NCBI RefSeq assembly: GCF_934525195.1
Contig: NZ_CAKSZA010000004.1
Location: 1 to 64,000, forward strand
DNA length: 64,000 nt
From: an uncultured Eubacterium sp.
GTDB lineage: Bacteria; Bacillota; Clostridia; Oscillospirales; Acutalibacteraceae
Direction of reading: 5' to 3'
The notes beneath the pieces are model-generated. The model did not search any database. It had not been told where the DNA came from and saw only the letters and a program-made list of their open reading frames with translations. The translations under genes were made by a program, and so were the position numbers. The stretch's first letter is position 1. Each line of letters starts with the position of its first letter. Shown here in pieces: positions 44,728 through 54,039 of this stretch.

Positions 44728-45156
44728 TTATTCGGATTCGGAATCAACAACTTCTACATTGATGTCGTCAACAACAACATCTTCGTCTTTTTTCGGATTA
44801 ACCTTGGCATCAACCTGAGCCGCAACCGCTTCCTTAAACGCTTCAATCTCAGCCTCTAAAAACTCCGACTGACTTTTGAGCATAATGATTTCTTCGCATG
44901 TTGCCTCAAGGTCATCCTGACTGACTTCACCGCCGTCATAAACAGCAAACTGAAGTTTGCCGTATTTTTCGTATGCTTTGGCAAGCTTGGTCTTTGTATC
45001 AAGAAGTTCTATTCTTTTACGGGAAATTTCTATTGCCTGTGCACTCTTTTTGGCATATTCCTTTGTTTTGTTGATGACTTCGTCAATAGAACCATTCTTT
45101 TTTGCGTTATTGATAGCTTCGTCAACAGAATTCAATACATCGTTAAAATTTCGCAT
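44728..45156 (-). CDS. Coiled-coil protein of unknown function
   Basis: A 142-residue cytosolic protein that I do not recognise. Residues 5-115 are almost wholly helical with heptad-like spacing (YAKKSAQAIEISRKRIELLDTK; EEIIMLKSQSEFLEAEIEAF). The last 20 residues are strongly acidic. It has no cysteine pair and no membrane segment. AGAGGTG precedes the start, and promoter and terminator enclose it as a single-gene unit. Confidence 0.75.
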   Translation of the reverse strand: MRNFNDVLNSVDEAINNAKKNGSIDEVINKTKEYAKKSAQAIEISRKRIELLDTKTKLAKAYEKYGKLQFAVYDGGEVSQDDLEATCEEIIMLKSQSEFLEAEIEAFKEAVAAQVDAKVNPKKDEDVVVDDINVEVVDSESE

Positions 45157-45176
45157 AACTACACCTCTTTGATATC

Positions 45177-45205
45177 ATTATATTACAATATGTAATTTAA
45201 TGCAA
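45177..45205 (-). promoter_or_regulatory. Promoter of the coiled-coil gene
   Basis: Minus-strand TTGCAT (45200-45205), 17 bases, TATAAT (45177-45182). The spacer holds an inverted repeat ATTACA-3-TGTAAT. Confidence 0.6.
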
Positions 45206-45226
45206 TACCAAATGTGATTATTAGTG

Positions 45227-45266
45227 AAATTTGTACATACTGTCATAAGTGTATCTATACAAATTT
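45227..45266. terminator. Long hairpin at the end of hemZ
   Basis: AAATTTGTA (45227-45235) pairs with TACAAATTT (45258-45266), and inner ATAC/GTAT arms extend the stem. It overlaps the hemZ stop by two bases. There is no clear T-run, so its role as terminator is uncertain. Confidence 0.4.
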
Positions 45267-46689
45267 ATTCACTATAAAAATCAATTATACCTTTTTTGCG
45301 TGATAAAACCTCTTCAAAATTGTTGAGGTACTCATACGGATACTTATAATTATATATTCTTTCAATATGAGCAGTTTGCGGATTTTTGAGTTTTGTGACC
45401 GCTCCTGCACCTGCGGCAAGCACCGTATGCGTTTCGTCCATCATAAAGACATTATATAAACAATCAAAGCCGTCTTTTGCATAACCGACATTTTCAAGGT
45501 TGCCGAGTGACTTGCTTTGACGGTACATATAGTACGGATTATAGCCGTTTTCAATCATAGTTTTGTATGAATAATCCACCATTTTTGAAGCGTTGCTACG
45601 CTCGGTCAAATCGAAAAATTCATTTTCGGTACACAGGAAAGCGGCGGATTTCAGCGCCAAATTGTGCACCGTGATACTTTCGGGAGCAAGCGACACGGCT
45701 GTGTCAATGCTTCGTTTGAAACTCTCCGGAGTGTCGGTATTAAGCCCTGCGATGAAGTCCATATTGATATTATCAAACCCAATCTTGCGTGCAAGTTCGT
45801 AGGCTCCTACCGTTTGGGAAGAAGTGTGCCGTCTGCCGATTGCGTTTAGCACATCATCATTGCAAGTTTGCGGATTTATGCTTATTCTTGACACATGGTG
45901 CGACATAAGAGCGTTGAGTTTTGCCTCTGTCACGGTGTCGGGTCTGCCTGCTTCAACCGTGTATTCCCTCAAAGTTGACAAATCAAAATTGCCCTCAATT
46001 GTTGAAAGAAGCATATCGAGTTGTTCGGCAGAAAGAGTTGTGGGAGTTCCGCCGCCAAAATAGATTGACTCAAGCCTCAATCCGAGGTCGTTTGCAATTT
46101 TGCCGATATGCACAAGTTCCTTACAAAGCAGTTCAACATACGGAGCAATCAAGTCCTTTGCATTTACAATGCTGTGTGACACAAACGAACAATAGGAACA
46201 TCTGCTCGGACAAAACGGGATTGACACATAAAGCGAAAACGAATTGTCACGAGATAGTGCGATTATCTTATTTTCCCGTTTCATAACAGACAGAGCAAGG
46301 TCAATTTTCTTCTGTTCCACCTTGTCGGACAGGAACTTTTTGACCGCATTGTCAACACCCATTTTTTCAACAGTTGAGTGCATAAGCCTTGCAGGACGGA
46401 CTCCGTAAAGTATTCCCCAAGGGAGTGTGTAGCCTGTGAGTTCGCTCAAAGTATCATAGAGCAAGATTGACAACGAATGAGTTACATCGTCATTTTCTTT
46501 GAGCTCATATGTTTTTTCGAGCAACCGTGAGTAGGCTTTTACTCTGACCGAAAGGAGATTATTTTCTTTTTTGGTTTCTATCACAACATTATCGTCGCCG
46601 TCAAACTTCAGCTTTTCCAAAGGGAAAAACATAACTGCGATTTTTTCTGTGTGATAGGATGCGTTGTGGTTTATATTCTTAATTATCAT
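45265..46689 (-). CDS. hemZ: Coproporphyrinogen dehydrogenase HemZ-type radical SAM protein
   Basis: A 474-residue radical SAM protein. The N-terminal ~155 residues are a HemZ-specific domain and the radical SAM motif is CPSRCSYC near 166-173. FGGGTPTTLSAEQLD and YTVEAGRPDT follow. HemZ-type proteins are annotated as oxygen-independent coproporphyrinogen III oxidases, although many family members may be heme chaperones or have other substrates. No other heme gene is in the window, so the role is tentative. It is last in the run from hisZG. Confidence 0.85.
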   Translation of the reverse strand: MIIKNINHNASYHTEKIAVMFFPLEKLKFDGDDNVVIETKKENNLLSVRVKAYSRLLEKTYELKENDDVTHSLSILLYDTLSELTGYTLPWGILYGVRPARLMHSTVEKMGVDNAVKKFLSDKVEQKKIDLALSVMKRENKIIALSRDNSFSLYVSIPFCPSRCSYCSFVSHSIVNAKDLIAPYVELLCKELVHIGKIANDLGLRLESIYFGGGTPTTLSAEQLDMLLSTIEGNFDLSTLREYTVEAGRPDTVTEAKLNALMSHHVSRISINPQTCNDDVLNAIGRRHTSSQTVGAYELARKIGFDNINMDFIAGLNTDTPESFKRSIDTAVSLAPESITVHNLALKSAAFLCTENEFFDLTERSNASKMVDYSYKTMIENGYNPYYMYRQSKSLGNLENVGYAKDGFDCLYNVFMMDETHTVLAAGAGAVTKLKNPQTAHIERIYNYKYPYEYLNNFEEVLSRKKGIIDFYSE

Positions 46690-46693
46690 AAAA

Positions 46694-47305
46694 TCATTTC
46701 ATATACGGATTGTTTTTTCGTTCAAAATCAAGTGTGGTAAGGTTGTTATGGCCCGTATACACTTTGTAGTCGCCGTCAAGAGCCTTTAACTTTTGGAGTG
46801 ACGACATCATTTGTTCGGGAGAGCCTGACGGAAAATCCGTTCTTCCGCAGGAGCAATAAAACAAAGTATCTCCCGAAAAAATGCAGTTTTCTGCAATATA
46901 GCAAACGCTGCCCAAAGTGTGCCCCGGAGTTGACATAACTTTTATCACGGTGTCGCCAAGGGTGATTTCGTCACCGTCAGAAACAATAATATCAGCCTCA
47001 ACATCATTTTGAGGAGCATTGCAAAACGCCGCAAGAGAAAGCTTTGAAGATGAGAGCATAGGCTCATCCTCGCTGCTGATGACGACCTTTGCGCCGTACT
47101 TAGCCTTTGTGTCCCTTGCACCGATTATATGGTCAAAATGGCCGTGGGTCAAAAGTATATATTTAAGGTCGGTATCACCGATCATATCAATCATTTTTTG
47201 ACTGAATTCGTTGCAATCCACCAAAGCGGATTGATTTGTTTTTTCATCAATAATCAGACTGCAATTATTATCCATTGAGCCGAATTTTTCGCTGATAACT
47301 TTCAT
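46694..47305 (-). CDS. MBL-fold hydrolase, glyoxalase II-like
   Basis: A 203-residue metallo-beta-lactamase-fold protein with the complete metal motif THGHFDH (His 54, 56, Asp 58, His 59), later TPGHTLGS and a C-terminal YTGHNN. Similar genes follow rel and dtd in many Clostridia and are annotated as hydroxyacylglutathione hydrolase-like. The substrate is unknown. Its start overlaps the dtd stop by one base. Confidence 0.88.
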   Translation of the reverse strand: MKVISEKFGSMDNNCSLIIDEKTNQSALVDCNEFSQKMIDMIGDTDLKYILLTHGHFDHIIGARDTKAKYGAKVVISSEDEPMLSSSKLSLAAFCNAPQNDVEADIIVSDGDEITLGDTVIKVMSTPGHTLGSVCYIAENCIFSGDTLFYCSCGRTDFPSGSPEQMMSSLQKLKALDGDYKVYTGHNNLTTLDFERKNNPYMK

Positions 47306-47757
47306 TAATGAAGCTCCTTTGAATCAAGAAGAATAGTGACAGGACCGTCATTGAGAAGTTCAACCGCCATATCTGCGCCGAACTCACCTGTTTCCACTCT
47401 TGAAACGCCTGCGTCTTTCATTCCCTGAACAAAATATTCGTACAGAGCATTCGCAATATCAGGCGGAGCGGAATTGATAAAAGACGGTCGTCTGCCGTGT
47501 GAACAATCGGCAAGAAGCGTGAACTGCGACACAACAAGTGCCTCGCCGTTTACATCGAGGAGGCTTTTATTCATTTTGCCGTTTTCATCTTCAAAAATAC
47601 GAAGAACCGGCACTTTTTTTAGGAGTTTTTCTGCGTTCTCCTCTGTGTCACCCTGCTGTACGCCCAACAAAATCATAAAACCTTGGTTGCACGCTCCGAC
47701 AGTTTCTCCGTCAATTTTTACACTTGCATATTTTACTCGTTGAATTACTGCTTTCAT
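47305..47757 (-). CDS. dtd: D-aminoacyl-tRNA deacylase
   Basis: The 150-residue proofreading enzyme removes D-amino acids and glycine mischarged on tRNAs. It shows the [17 protein letters not shown] active-site region and the cross-subunit Gly-cisPro motif [11 protein letters not shown]. Normal length. It lies directly after rel, as in Bacillus. Confidence 0.96.
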   Translation of the reverse strand: MKAVIQRVKYASVKIDGETVGACNQGFMILLGVQQGDTEENAEKLLKKVPVLRIFEDENGKMNKSLLDVNGEALVVSQFTLLADCSHGRRPSFINSAPPDIANALYEYFVQGMKDAGVSRVETGEFGADMAVELLNDGPVTILLDSKELH

Positions 47758-47778
47758 ATTTTTCTCCGAAATTATATT

Positions 47779-50016
47779 TTACTGGTCGCTTCTCTCAATA
47801 AGATAAACACCGTCTATCTTGTTAAGAAGCCTGATAACTGCGTCAAGATGTTCCTTATTATTTACTGTAATTGTTATCGACGTAAGGCAATTGCCGTCAT
47901 TGATAGGACGGGCGTTGATTGCGTTCATCTTGACATGGGCACTTGCTATTGTGGTTGTTATATCAAGCACCATTCCGTCACGGTCGATAGCATAAATGTT
48001 GAGAGAACTGCGAGCTTCAACCTTGATGTTGCTGTCCCAATGAGCTTTTATCCAGCGTTCAGGCTCGGCACAGTTTTCCAAATCGACAGGCACATTTTTA
48101 CAGTTTCTGCAATGAATTGTTAAGCCGTGACCTCTTGTAATAAAGCCGATGATTTCCTCACCCGGAAGCGGATTGCAACACTTCGCCATATTGATAAGGC
48201 AGTTGTCGATACCCTCAACAACAACACCGCCCGATGACTTCGGCTCACGGTTAACCTTAGATACTGTATTGGTTGTTTGTGCAGGAGCAGGAGCTTTTTC
48301 TTTCCAATTACGGTTATATTCATCCTTAATGCCCGGCATAAGACGGGTAATCTGCACACCGCCGTAACCTATTGCGGCATAGAAATCCTCTACGCAGTCA
48401 AAATGCTGACGCTCCGAAATTTTCTTGACGAACTCTTCGTACTTGTCGCCCTCAAAACGAATATAATTCTTTTTGAATTCGTGGTCTAAATCCTGTTTAC
48501 CCTGAACAATATTTTCATCTCGTTTTTCTTTTTTGAACCAAGCACGGATTTTTGAGCGAGCCTCACCCGTTTTTACAATCTTTAGCCAATCTCTTGACGG
48601 ACCTTTACCCGGTTGTTTTGAAGTGATAATCTCAACAACCTGACCTGTGCGAACTATGGTATCAAGCGGCACAATTCTACCGTCAACCTTTGCGCCGACC
48701 ATTTTGTTGCCGACCGCCGAGTGAATTGCATAAGCAAAGTCGATAACAGTTGAGCCTTTTGGAAGCGACTTTACATCGCCTCTCGGAGTGAAAACATAGA
48801 TTTCGTCAATAGAAAGGTCGCCCTTTATTGACATAACCATATCTTCGGCATTGTCGGCAGAGTCGCCATTTTCAAGCACCTGATGAATCCATTGAAGCGA
48901 GGTGTCAAAATTATCCTCTCCGCCCTTACCGATTTTGTATTTCCAGTGAGCTGCGATACCGTATTCAGCAGTGCGGTGCATTTCCCAAGTACGAATTTGA
49001 ATTTCAAAAGGAATACCTTTTTTGCTGAGAACGGTGGTGTGAAGCGACTGATACATATTAGGCTTAGGGGTTGAGATATAATCCTTAAATCTTCCCGGAA
49101 GCGGAGTGAACATATCGTGAACTATACCGAGAGCGTTATAGCAATCAATCATAGAATCCACAATAATACGAACAGCATAAATATCATAAATTTCATCAAA
49201 AGTTTTACCCTTAATATAAAGTTTACGGAAAATACCGTGAACGGATTTTACTCTTGATGTAATTTGAGCACCCGGCATAATCGGCTCAATTTTTTTCTTG
49301 ATTTGAGCCTTGATTTCCTCAAGAAATTCCTTGCCCTCATTCTGCTTCATAGAAAGAGAGTTCTCGATTTCCTTATAAGCATAAGGGTCGAGGTAGCGAA
49401 TTGCCAAATCCTCAAGTTCTTCTTTAACCGCACGGATACCGAGACGGTGAGCAATCGGAGCATAAATCTCGAGAGTTTCAAGTGATTTTTCTCTTTGCTT
49501 ATAAGGAGGCATATGCTGAAGAGTGCGCATATTATGAAGTCGGTCGGCAAGCTTGATAATGATAACTCGAACATCCTGATTCATCGCAATGAACATCTTG
49601 CGGATATTCTCTGCCTGCACTTCCTCCTTGGTAGAAAGCGGAATTTTACCGAGTTTTGTTACACCGTCAACAAGGACGGCAACATCCTCGCCGAAAGTTT
49701 CACGAATAAACGGAAGGTCATATGTTGTGTCCTCAACAACGTCGTGAAGAAGCGCACCGATGATGCACTCGTTGTCCATTCCGTAATCAAAGAGAATTTT
49801 TGCAACGGCAACAGGGTGCATAATATACGGTTCGCCCGAACGGCGACGCTGATTTTTATGCGCTTCATATGCCAACTTGTAAGCCTTTAAGATAAGCTCG
49901 CTGTTATAATTCGGATTCTTTTTTACTTCCTCAAAGAACTCGTCAAACTTATCGTCATAATCCTCTAATTTTATTTCTTCTTTTTTATCTTGTGTTGTTT
50001 TTACTTCTTCACTCAA
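47779..50016 (-). CDS. rel: Bifunctional (p)ppGpp synthetase/hydrolase
   Basis: The 745-residue long RelA/SpoT homologue makes and degrades (p)ppGpp on amino-acid starvation. The HD hydrolase (HDVVEDT, about residues 30-190) and synthetase (YDIYAVRIIV, RFKDYISTPKPNMYQSLHT) are intact. TGS (VFTPRGDVKSLPKGSTV), a zinc-finger-like region with CCNPLPG and a C-terminal ACT domain complete the order. Its start overlaps the recJ end by eight bases. It sits in the same transcription direction as the histidine genes with no terminator between. Confidence 0.97.
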   Translation of the reverse strand: MSEEVKTTQDKKEEIKLEDYDDKFDEFFEEVKKNPNYNSELILKAYKLAYEAHKNQRRRSGEPYIMHPVAVAKILFDYGMDNECIIGALLHDVVEDTTYDLPFIRETFGEDVAVLVDGVTKLGKIPLSTKEEVQAENIRKMFIAMNQDVRVIIIKLADRLHNMRTLQHMPPYKQREKSLETLEIYAPIAHRLGIRAVKEELEDLAIRYLDPYAYKEIENSLSMKQNEGKEFLEEIKAQIKKKIEPIMPGAQITSRVKSVHGIFRKLYIKGKTFDEIYDIYAVRIIVDSMIDCYNALGIVHDMFTPLPGRFKDYISTPKPNMYQSLHTTVLSKKGIPFEIQIRTWEMHRTAEYGIAAHWKYKIGKGGEDNFDTSLQWIHQVLENGDSADNAEDMVMSIKGDLSIDEIYVFTPRGDVKSLPKGSTVIDFAYAIHSAVGNKMVGAKVDGRIVPLDTIVRTGQVVEIITSKQPGKGPSRDWLKIVKTGEARSKIRAWFKKEKRDENIVQGKQDLDHEFKKNYIRFEGDKYEEFVKKISERQHFDCVEDFYAAIGYGGVQITRLMPGIKDEYNRNWKEKAPAPAQTTNTVSKVNREPKSSGGVVVEGIDNCLINMAKCCNPLPGEEIIGFITRGHGLTIHCRNCKNVPVDLENCAEPERWIKAHWDSNIKVEARSSLNIYAIDRDGMVLDITTTIASAHVKMNAINARPINDGNCLTSITITVNNKEHLDAVIRLLNKIDGVYLIERSDQ

Positions 50017-52033
50017 TGTTCAATCTTCCCTTCAAAGCTTTAAGAATCGGAGTTTCTTCAAGATTTACTTTTTCTTTAACAATATTAAGGGTTATTCCTT
50101 TTTTATAATTTATCAACCCACCCTGCGAAAATGCCTTGATTGCAAACATAAGTTTGCCATAGGTCACTTTGTCCTGAAGCCTGAAATACAGACTTTCAAG
50201 CGAATAAGGGTAGCCGTTATTTTTCTTCAAATACTTATAGACAAGGGCACATTCTTCTCTTGTGGGATAAAGAGATTTGTCCACCCTGCCCATGTATCTG
50301 TACAAATCATACAGCGATTTTTCGGCAAAATACTTTTCCTCATCAAATGACGAAAGACGGATGTCAACCGCCTGCACAGACAAATACATTTTGCCGTTAT
50401 AAGCGTTTTTGCTCACCTTGACAGCCAAATTCAGTTCATCGCCCGATTTATACGGAAATTCACTATACGGTGTTGAAAACTTGACAACACGGATTTTTGT
50501 ATCTTTTTTCTGCAAATCAAGGCGAATATGCTTGCCCTCGCTGAGCGGAGTAACGCTCAAAAGTTTCAATTTGTATATTCCGAAAACTGCCTGCGGATTG
50601 CCGGTGCCGTAAGGTTCAAGCACCGACAGAGAGTCAACAAGGTCAACATTGAGATATGACGGTGCAAGCTTGAAATCAAGAGTGAGTTCACCCTGTGGCA
50701 TAACAGGATAATTTTTTATTGCAAACTCGTTTATATCAGCCGAAAACTTTTCTATCATATCCTCATTGAGGGTGATACCTGCCGCCATAGGATGACCGCC
50801 GAACTGAACCAAATCATCACTGCACGCAGACAATGCCTCAAAAATATTGAAACCCTCAACACTTCTTGCAGAGCCTCGTGCAACGCCGTTTTCATCAATA
50901 CCGACAATGAATGTCGGCTTGCCGTATTGCTCCAAAATGTGAGCCGCCACAATGCCGATTACTCCGTGGTGATATCCTTTTCCTGCCACAACAATAACAG
51001 GAGATGACACAAGCCGTGGATTCTTTTTAATCTGCAATTTTACATCATCAATAATCTCTTGCTCGATTTTTTGACGATTTGCATTTTCTTCGTCAAGGCT
51101 ATTGCAAGCGGAAACAGCCTCCTGTGCATTATCGCAAAGAAGAAAATCAACCGCTCTTTTTGCGTCACCCATTCTGCCCATTGCGTTAATTCTCGGACAA
51201 ATCTGAAACGCTATATCCTGCGAAGTGAGAGCATTTGAATTTCTACCGATAAGCGGTGCAAGCGACTTGCGAGGATTGGTGTTCAACTTTTGAATTCCTC
51301 GACGGACAAACGCTCTGTTTTCCTCTTTTAAAGGCATAACATCGGCTATTGTGCCGATTGCAACAAGGTCAATATAGTTTTCAACAATTTCCTCAATGTT
51401 ATCCTCGTCCATTGCAACAGCAAGTTTGAACGCAACACCGACTCCGCAAAAATCACGGAAATCCATCGTGTTTTCCTCTCTGTGAGGATTGACAACAGCC
51501 TCCGCAACAGGAAGCCTGCCGTCCGAAAGTTGATGGTGGTCGGTTATCACAAGTGACATACCGAGTTCATAAATATGCTCCGCCTCGTCAAATGCGCTGA
51601 TTCCGTTGTCAACGGTTATAATCAAGTTTACGCCCCAAGAGTCGATAGTGTCGATTGCAGACATATTCAAACCGTAACCCTCTTTGTCACGGCTCGGAAT
51701 ATAGTAGCAAACATCCGCCCCTTTATTACGCAGAAAATCCACAAGCAAAGTTGTGGATGTAACACCGTCGCAATCGTAGTCGCCGTAAACACAGATTTTG
51801 TCGCCGTTTTCTATCGCTTCACTCACGGTGAAAACAGCCTCGTCCATATCTGCCATATCAAACGGAGATGACAGCATAAATTCGTCTGCCATAAAGTTGA
51901 CAACATCCAAGTCGTCAACAATTCCCCTTGATACCATCAAAAATGCAACAAATGGGTCAATATTAAATTTTTCGCTGATTTGGGAGGCACGCTCCTTGTC
52001 AGCCTGTCTGATTACCCATCTTTTAATCGCCAT
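50009..52033 (-). CDS. recJ: Single-stranded-DNA-specific exonuclease RecJ
   Basis: A 674-residue DHH-family 5'-to-3' exonuclease for recombination and mismatch repair. DHH motifs: VYGDYDCDGVTST (near 80), ITVDNGIS and ITDHHQLSDG (near 160). The DHHA1 part has GYHHGVIGIVAAHILE and GGHPMAAGITL. An OB-fold region follows. The C-terminus is shorter than Bacillus RecJ (about 786). Its ATG overlaps the hisE stop (TAATG), which couples it to the histidine operon. Confidence 0.94.
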   Translation of the reverse strand: MAIKRWVIRQADKERASQISEKFNIDPFVAFLMVSRGIVDDLDVVNFMADEFMLSSPFDMADMDEAVFTVSEAIENGDKICVYGDYDCDGVTSTTLLVDFLRNKGADVCYYIPSRDKEGYGLNMSAIDTIDSWGVNLIITVDNGISAFDEAEHIYELGMSLVITDHHQLSDGRLPVAEAVVNPHREENTMDFRDFCGVGVAFKLAVAMDEDNIEEIVENYIDLVAIGTIADVMPLKEENRAFVRRGIQKLNTNPRKSLAPLIGRNSNALTSQDIAFQICPRINAMGRMGDAKRAVDFLLCDNAQEAVSACNSLDEENANRQKIEQEIIDDVKLQIKKNPRLVSSPVIVVAGKGYHHGVIGIVAAHILEQYGKPTFIVGIDENGVARGSARSVEGFNIFEALSACSDDLVQFGGHPMAAGITLNEDMIEKFSADINEFAIKNYPVMPQGELTLDFKLAPSYLNVDLVDSLSVLEPYGTGNPQAVFGIYKLKLLSVTPLSEGKHIRLDLQKKDTKIRVVKFSTPYSEFPYKSGDELNLAVKVSKNAYNGKMYLSVQAVDIRLSSFDEEKYFAEKSLYDLYRYMGRVDKSLYPTREECALVYKYLKKNNGYPYSLESLYFRLQDKVTYGKLMFAIKAFSQGGLINYKKGITLNIVKEKVNLEETPILKALKGRLNIE

Positions 52034-52371
52034 TATGAATTCTTGTCTACCTTATGAAATTTCTTTAAATTGCCCGCTTTTTCAGCACGCTTTTGAAGAA
52101 CAGCCTCGACGTCTTCAACGCTGATTCCCTCATTCACCATCATAACAAGTGTGTGATAAATAAGGTCGCAAATCTCGCCGACTGTTTCTTCCTTAACTCC
52201 GTTTTTTGCGGCGATAACCATTTCTGTGCTTTCCTCGCCGACTTTTTTCAAAATCTTATCAAGTCCCTGTTCAAAAAGATAGCAAGTGTAAGAGCCTTCC
52301 TCTTTTGCATCTTTTCTTGCAAGGATTGTTTCGTAATCGTTTCTGATATAGTCCATATTTTCTCCTGTCAA
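52033..52371 (-). CDS. hisE: Phosphoribosyl-ATP diphosphatase
   Basis: The 112-residue enzyme cleaves phosphoribosyl-ATP to phosphoribosyl-AMP, the second step of histidine synthesis. The MazG-like motif [16 protein letters not shown] and [11 protein letters not shown] is present. It is separate from hisI, with a four-base overlap, whereas the two are fused in enterobacteria. Confidence 0.96.
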   Translation of the reverse strand: MTGENMDYIRNDYETILARKDAKEEGSYTCYLFEQGLDKILKKVGEESTEMVIAAKNGVKEETVGEICDLIYHTLVMMVNEGISVEDVEAVLQKRAEKAGNLKKFHKVDKNS

Positions 52372-52706
52372 TCCGCTTTGTTAAAATCTATATTGTTAAA
52401 AAAGCACGAGTGATTTCCCGTGTGGCAAGCAGCGCCTGTTTGCACAACTTTGATGAGCAAAGTGTCATCATCGCAATCGCCTTTTATATCGGTGATTTTT
52501 TGCAAATGTCCCGATGTTGCGCCCTTGTTCCAAAGTTTCTGTCTGCTTCTTGACCAAAACCAAGTGTAACCTGTTTCAATAGTTTTTTGCAGAGATTCCT
52601 TGTTCATATAAGCCAGCATAAGCACCTCGCCCGTTGACTCCTCTTGAACAATTGCAGGAATAAGCTCGCTCTTTTTAAAATACTTGTCCAAATCCATCAT
52701 TTGCAA
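52368..52706 (-). CDS. hisI: Phosphoribosyl-AMP cyclohydrolase
   Basis: The 112-residue enzyme opens the purine ring of phosphoribosyl-AMP, the third step of histidine synthesis. Zinc and catalytic residues lie in [11 protein letters not shown] and [32 protein letters not shown] is the family signature. It overlaps hisA by 10 bases. Confidence 0.96.
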   Translation of the reverse strand: MQMMDLDKYFKKSELIPAIVQEESTGEVLMLAYMNKESLQKTIETGYTWFWSRSRQKLWNKGATSGHLQKITDIKGDCDDDTLLIKVVQTGAACHTGNHSCFFNNIDFNKAD

Positions 52707-53410
52707 ACCTCCACAGCCTGTCTTAAATCCAAAGTGCCTTTATAAATCGATTTTCCGCAAATCGCACCATAGAGATTTTTATCCCTCAAAGCCACAATAT
52801 CATCAATATTTGTGACACCGCCCGAAGCTGTTATATCGCAAGAAACCGCTTCGTTGAGTGCTGTAAGCTGTTCAACATTCGGTCCGCTGAGCGTACCGTC
52901 CTTTGAAATGTCGGTATAAATAATGGTCTTAACGCCCATTGCCTCCATCTGCTTTGCAAGGTCGATGTAATGAGTGTCCGAACCTTCCGTCCAACCCTCA
53001 GTTGCGACAAAGCCGTTTTTTGCATCGATTCCGACTGCGATAAGTTCGCCAAATTCCTTAACCGCCTGTTCCACCAAATCAGGATTTTTGAGGGCAACAG
53101 AGCCTAAAATCACTCTTGAAATGCCGTTGTTCGCATAAAAATCAATGTCTGCCATTGTGCGAATACCACCGCCGATTTCTACCTTGAGCGGAGTTTGAGC
53201 GGCAACATCAACAAAGGTTTGAGAGTTGACCCTTTCTTTTTTTAGTGAGCCGTCAAGGTCAACCATATGCACCCATTTTGCACCTGCCTGAACAAAGCCG
53301 TTTGCGGTTTCAAGCACGTCATCCGCAACCTGCTCGGCTGTTGCAAAATCGCCCTTGAACAGTCTTACAGGCTTGCCGTCTATAATATCAATAGCGGGAA
53401 AAATAATCAT
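52697..53410 (-). CDS. hisA: Phosphoribosylformimino-AICAR phosphate isomerase
   Basis: The 237-residue TIM-barrel enzyme isomerises ProFAR to [20 protein letters not shown] holds the first catalytic Asp, and [13 protein letters not shown] holds the second. [11 protein letters not shown] binds phosphate. The next enzyme, HisF with HisH, is not in the window. Confidence 0.96.
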   Translation of the reverse strand: MIIFPAIDIIDGKPVRLFKGDFATAEQVADDVLETANGFVQAGAKWVHMVDLDGSLKKERVNSQTFVDVAAQTPLKVEIGGGIRTMADIDFYANNGISRVILGSVALKNPDLVEQAVKEFGELIAVGIDAKNGFVATEGWTEGSDTHYIDLAKQMEAMGVKTIIYTDISKDGTLSGPNVEQLTALNEAVSCDITASGGVTNIDDIVALRDKNLYGAICGKSIYKGTLDLRQAVEVCK

Positions 53411-53988
53411 TAAAGCACTCCTTTTGTTGACAAAACAGAGCCGTCAACATTTTTTGAAACGGCAATTTTCATTGCGTGAGCAACTGCCTTGAAAATCGCT
53501 TCAATCTCGTGGTGAGCATTTGAGCCGTAAAGCACATTGATATGAAGTGTGATACCGCCGTTTACGGCAAAAGCACGCCAGAACTCCTCTGTTACGCAGG
53601 TTTCGTAATCACCGCAGTTCTCCTGCTTAAAATCTGCATTGAACACCAAAAACGGACGGTTTGAAATATCAAGCGACACCTGTGCAAGACTTTCGTCCAT
53701 AGGAATGAAAAACGAGCCGTAGCGTTCAATTCCGCTCATATCGCCAAGCGCCTGCTTGAACGCCATACCAAGCACGATGCCCGTATCCTCAACGGTGTGG
53801 TGAGTGTCTACAACGAGGTCACCGTTTACCGTAAGTTTCAATCCGAATCCGCCGTGAACGGCAAAAGCTGTGAGCATATGGTCAAAAAAGCCGATGCCCG
53901 TTGAGATGCAAACCTCTCCGCCGTCAAGGTTCAGTTCCGCCTTAATCTGTGTTTCTTTTGTGTTTCTTTCTACTGATGCTGTGCGCAT
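53410..53988 (-). CDS. hisB: Imidazoleglycerol-phosphate dehydratase
   Basis: The 192-residue manganese enzyme forms imidazole acetol phosphate. The two metal motifs are FFDHMLTAFAVHGG with DTHHTVEDTGI, and SNAHHEIEAIFKA. It is single-domain, without the histidinol phosphatase found in enterobacterial HisB. Confidence 0.96.
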   Translation of the reverse strand: MRTASVERNTKETQIKAELNLDGGEVCISTGIGFFDHMLTAFAVHGGFGLKLTVNGDLVVDTHHTVEDTGIVLGMAFKQALGDMSGIERYGSFFIPMDESLAQVSLDISNRPFLVFNADFKQENCGDYETCVTEEFWRAFAVNGGITLHINVLYGSNAHHEIEAIFKAVAHAMKIAVSKNVDGSVLSTKGVL

Positions 53989-54039
53989 AATTTTATCCTT
54001 TTAATTATCTAAAAAATCGTTTATGTACAAAAAAGTTAA